A stretch of DNA of 9,120 bases from Candidatus Coatesiibacteriota bacterium (GTDB lineage Bacteria; RBG-13-66-14; B26-G2), in the NCBI GenBank assembly GCA_003647715.1, contig QMNJ01000055.1, positions 1-9,120 on the forward strand, read 5' to 3'. The notes below the pieces were generated by a model that was not told where the DNA came from, ran no database searches, and was given only the letters and a program-made list of their open reading frames with translations. Shown here in pieces: positions 6,688 through 9,120 of the stretch; the first letter of the stretch is position 1; the number at the start of each line of letters is the position of its first letter. The translations under genes were made by a program, and so were the position numbers.

Positions 6688-7629
6688 TTAGAACTCAAAG
6701 CTCATGGTAATTCTGCTTAAATTGCCCAATCCCTCAACCGAGCCGAATGTCTGTGAGAAGTCAAGCTCTATATTGGTGTCACTGAAGGCGGGGATTAATC
6801 GGTTGAACGATAGACCCGCCCCCATTGTGAATTCCTCTGCAGTATCAACAGATGCATGTCTATAGCCCGCTCTAAGGTGGATGGTTCTGTATAGAGTTGT
6901 CTGGGAGCCGAGGTGCAGGCACCTTCTCCCGCTCTTGACCATTGAGAAGTCCACAGATGCGGTCTCTGTGAATAAATCGCTCTCGTATGGGGTGAAGGCG
7001 CTACCCAGACGGAGAGTGAGGGGCAGGGAGTTTGATGAAGATATAAATTTCTCGCCTGGACCCAGGTTCTGTATGACCATACCGATGAGAAATGAATTGA
7101 ACATCTTAGCCCTTACACCAATATCAAAGGCGATTGTATTCGCCTTTGCGGTCTCTATTCGCTCCCATATATACTTGAATGATAATCCCATATCTACTGG
7201 CTCAATGAATCTACGAGCGTAACAAACGGAGAAGCAGTTAGACCTTGCTGTGAAGTCAGGGGTCTTATTGCCCTGCTCATCATAGCCAATAAGTGTTCCA
7301 TAGGTGAAGGTATTGAAGGAGGTGCCGAAAACCCCAATTGGCGTTTTGAAGGTGAAGCCGGCGAACTCCTGCTTTAGGTCCATAAGACATTCATGGTGTG
7401 AGAAGGTAGCTGATATGTGTTCGGTGCTGGTGATGCCTGCTGGGTTCCAGTAGGTGGCAATTGAGCCCTCAGCAAGCGATGTATAAGCACCACCCATCGC
7501 CGAAGGCGCCGCACCGACCTCCACCCTTAAGAACTCGGAGGCATATCCACTGTATTCACTTGAGAACGCAAGCAAGGGGATTAATAGTGCTAACACTGTA
7601 ATACATGTAAAACATATAGTAACTCTCAC
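6688..7629 (-). CDS. PorV/PorQ-family outer-membrane beta-barrel protein
   Basis: This is a predicted outer-membrane barrel. Residues 1-24 are a Sec signal peptide ending near LLAFSS. The family's opening motif follows: ASEFLRVEVGAAPSAMGG, then AYTSLAEGSIATYWNPAG, matching the PorV/UPF0164 consensus (FL-IG-GARA-AMGGAY-A--D---YWNPAG). The remainder alternates polar and hydrophobic residues in beta-strand fashion, with VIQNLGPG mid-way and a C-terminal MSFEF whose final Phe suits BAM-assisted insertion. The 313-residue length is typical. The GTG at 7629 is supported by GGGAGGT eight bases upstream. PorV is a type IX secretion shuttle in Bacteroidetes, but paralogues are abundant in candidate phyla without a proven T9SS; no other T9SS gene is visible, so the role is open. 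It has its own promoter and probably heads the ABC transporter transcript. Confidence 0.85.
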   Translation of the reverse strand: MRVTICFTCITVLALLIPLLAFSSEYSGYASEFLRVEVGAAPSAMGGAYTSLAEGSIATYWNPAGITSTEHISATFSHHECLMDLKQEFAGFTFKTPIGVFGTSFNTFTYGTLIGYDEQGNKTPDFTARSNCFSVCYARRFIEPVDMGLSFKYIWERIETAKANTIAFDIGVRAKMFNSFLIGMVIQNLGPGEKFISSSNSLPLTLRLGSAFTPYESDLFTETASVDFSMVKSGRRCLHLGSQTTLYRTIHLRAGYRHASVDTAEEFTMGAGLSFNRLIPAFSDTNIELDFSQTFGSVEGLGNLSRITMSFEF

Positions 7630-7637
7630 TGGTATTG

Positions 7638-7644
7638 ACCTCCC
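7638..7644 (-). promoter_or_regulatory. Strong ribosome binding site for the PorV-like gene
   Basis: On the minus strand, GGGAGGT stands eight bases before the GTG start. It is the best Shine-Dalgarno match in the window and decides the start in favour of this GTG. Strong initiation suits an abundant envelope protein (inference). Confidence 0.8.
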
Positions 7645-7656
7645 TCAACTAATAAG

Positions 7657-7684
7657 ATTATAGTTTATGTTTCAAAAATTTCAA
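7657..7684 (-). promoter_or_regulatory. Sigma-70-type promoter of the PorV-like gene
   Basis: Reading the minus strand, TTGAAA (7684-7679) is followed after 16 bases by a perfect TATAAT (7662-7657). The -35 box overlaps the TGA stop of the DUF2079 gene. Transcription would begin near 7650, giving a leader of about 20 bases containing the ribosome site. The fit is five of six at -35 and six of six at -10; spacing is one short of the optimum. Confidence 0.65.
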
Positions 7685-9120
7685 TTATTTATTGTCTCCT
7701 TCATCATAACATCATCTTTACGCTTGAGCAGGTAAAATCTGTTGCCACCCTTCTCAATCACCTCATATTCGCCTTTGATTACCAGGTCCCGCAGGCAAAC
7801 AATCGCATCCGTCCTGCTGAATATACCTGAGAGTAAACCTGTATCAATGAAGACATAATCTGCACTGTCTATCTCGGGAAGTATGTGTATCTCCCTGCGT
7901 GGAGGAAGGTGTGGAAAGATATGCTCCTGTGCTGAAAGTGATGCATCATCGGGAATCTGTGAAAGAATCTTCCTGGCAATGAGAGTGTCCCTGTCAATGT
8001 GAACTAAATTCAGGTGCCCGATGTTGATTATCATAACTGCCATAGAGGCGAACAGTATCACCTTATTCTTGTTCACCCTCAATTTAGACAGCCATGATGA
8101 TATGTTTTTGATGCCATAGACACTGGCTATGGCGAAGAGGGTCAATGAAGGTGCGCCAAAATAGGCGGTAAAATTATATTGTATCTCCATATTGCTGGTG
8201 GCATGGATTAATAGATATGGAAGGGTAATGAGAACCCATGGTGAGGATAGGGGTGTGAATATCAGTTGAGGTATGAATCGTAAGACCTCATACCTGAATA
8301 TCATTCTCATCACTTCCACTGGATGAGTGAGTAACCATATTGCAATCTCAACGATAGATGAACCATATTGACCCCATCTTGAGATTATCTGTGGGGGACC
8401 AAAGCCCTTTGCACCGAAAGCGGGCATAATCACATATATAGTTGCGAACCAGTAAGAGATGGATATGGTAAGGCAGATGATTCCAACTTTCCACCATCTG
8501 CGGTATATGATTGCTGAGATAGCGATGAAGCCAGCGTATATCGGCGCGTCTTCCTTGACCGTCAACAGCAGGAGTATGCTCACCATGAACCAGCCCTTTC
8601 GCCTTGACAGAAGCGCCAGGATGGAGATGAGAAATAGAAGTGGATATGCCGCCTCTTGGTGGACATCACAGGTGAGGACCAGTGAGAATGCGGAGGATGT
8701 TACCAAACCCACGGTGAAGAAGGTTGATGAGATGCTGTCGTCCCACAGTTTTTGGGTCAGGTAGAGGGCAGGTATGACCGTACCCGCCAGAAGCACCGAC
8801 TGCCATATAATCAGGGTGTATTTAGATGGAATTACCGCGTAGAATGGTAGAGCGGTGAGGAGCAAGGGTGAGAAGTGCTCGGCGAAGTAGCATTTGTTCA
8901 GAAACGGTGAGTACATGAACCTGCCCTTTAGTGTGTTGAAGAAGGCATACTCATAGACGCTTATGTCCCTTGCCCAGTTAATGAAGGTGAGGGTGTAGAA
9001 GATTTTGACGGTGACATATATGACGGTTAAAGATAGAAACAGGCACAGCGGAAATAGACGAGATGATGTAATCTTTCTAACTCTATCAATGAAGGTGTCA
9101 TATTTGAGCCAATCGGATAA
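7681..9120 (-). CDS. DUF2079 family multi-pass membrane protein, 5' end outside window
   Basis: This is a large inner-membrane protein of unknown role. The visible part is 479 residues, and the open frame runs off the right edge. The Met at 8916 is internal: the 68 codons before it have no stop and no ATG, GTG or TTG, and they contain a membrane helix (about 22-42) and RDISVYEYAFFNTLKGRF (51-68). That segment matches the family's N-terminal pattern (D-GIFDQALWNTLHG-R), continuing into YFAEHFSPLLL. Further marks are CDVHQEAAYPLLFL, a KED motif in LTVKEDAPIYAGF, roughly ten more hydrophobic segments, and a soluble C-terminal tail with SAQEHIFPHLPPRREIHILP and YVFIDTG. The topology resembles GT-C-type glycosyltransferases, with an early acidic loop residue, so lipid-linked sugar transfer is possible but unproven. 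The PorV-like gene follows after 51 bp with a separate promoter. Confidence 0.85.
   Translation of the reverse strand, partial: LSDWLKYDTFIDRVRKITSSRLFPLCLFLSLTVIYVTVKIFYTLTFINWARDISVYEYAFFNTLKGRFMYSPFLNKCYFAEHFSPLLLTALPFYAVIPSKYTLIIWQSVLLAGTVIPALYLTQKLWDDSISSTFFTVGLVTSSAFSLVLTCDVHQEAAYPLLFLISILALLSRRKGWFMVSILLLLTVKEDAPIYAGFIAISAIIYRRWWKVGIICLTISISYWFATIYVIMPAFGAKGFGPPQIISRWGQYGSSIVEIAIWLLTHPVEVMRMIFRYEVLRFIPQLIFTPLSSPWVLITLPYLLIHATSNMEIQYNFTAYFGAPSLTLFAIASVYGIKNISSWLSKLRVNKNKVILFASMAVMIINIGHLNLVHIDRDTLIARKILSQIPDDASLSAQEHIFPHLPPRREIHILPEIDSADYVFIDTGLLSGIFSRTDAIVCLRDLVIKGEYEVIEKGGNRFYLLKRKDDVMMKETINN

Overview
The window looks like a piece of chromosome from an uncultivated diderm bacterium. 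The outer-membrane clue is a PorV/PorQ-type beta-barrel gene with a signal peptide and an aromatic C-terminus (6688-7629). That family, together with a DUF2079 membrane protein and a KptA-like protein, recalls FCB-related or WOR-3/TA06-type candidate phyla. This placement is inference; no rRNA or ribosomal protein is present to fix it. Genes are packed tightly, several starts are GTG, and TGA works as a stop. I see no phage, transposon, CRISPR, tRNA or rRNA.

Left half, plus strand (38-4849): a KptA/Tpt1-like protein, a GalT-type nucleotidyltransferase, a CaCA-family Ca2+/H+ antiporter and ThiL (thiamine-monophosphate kinase) run head to tail. They overlap by 1-4 bp or are separated by 3 bp, so they are very probably co-transcribed and translationally coupled, although their known roles are unrelated. 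After 41 bp comes an exported protein built from exact 47-residue TPR-like repeats, perhaps in the same transcript.

Right half, minus strand (9120 down to 4937): a DUF2079 multi-pass membrane protein whose start lies beyond the right edge, then the PorV-like barrel with its own near-consensus promoter and strong ribosome binding site, then an ABC transporter pair (ATPase plus ABC-2 permease) 3 bp apart. The two halves converge at 4850-4936, an 87-bp spacer with a modest hairpin and no U-tract.

The most unusual item is the KptA-like protein. The whole fold can be aligned, but the catalytic His of the LRH motif, the His of the LYHGT motif and the Arg of the RHG motif are all replaced, which suggests a maintained pseudoenzyme or a changed activity. 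The 47-residue repeat protein is the second point of interest. No gap between annotated genes exceeds 90 bp.
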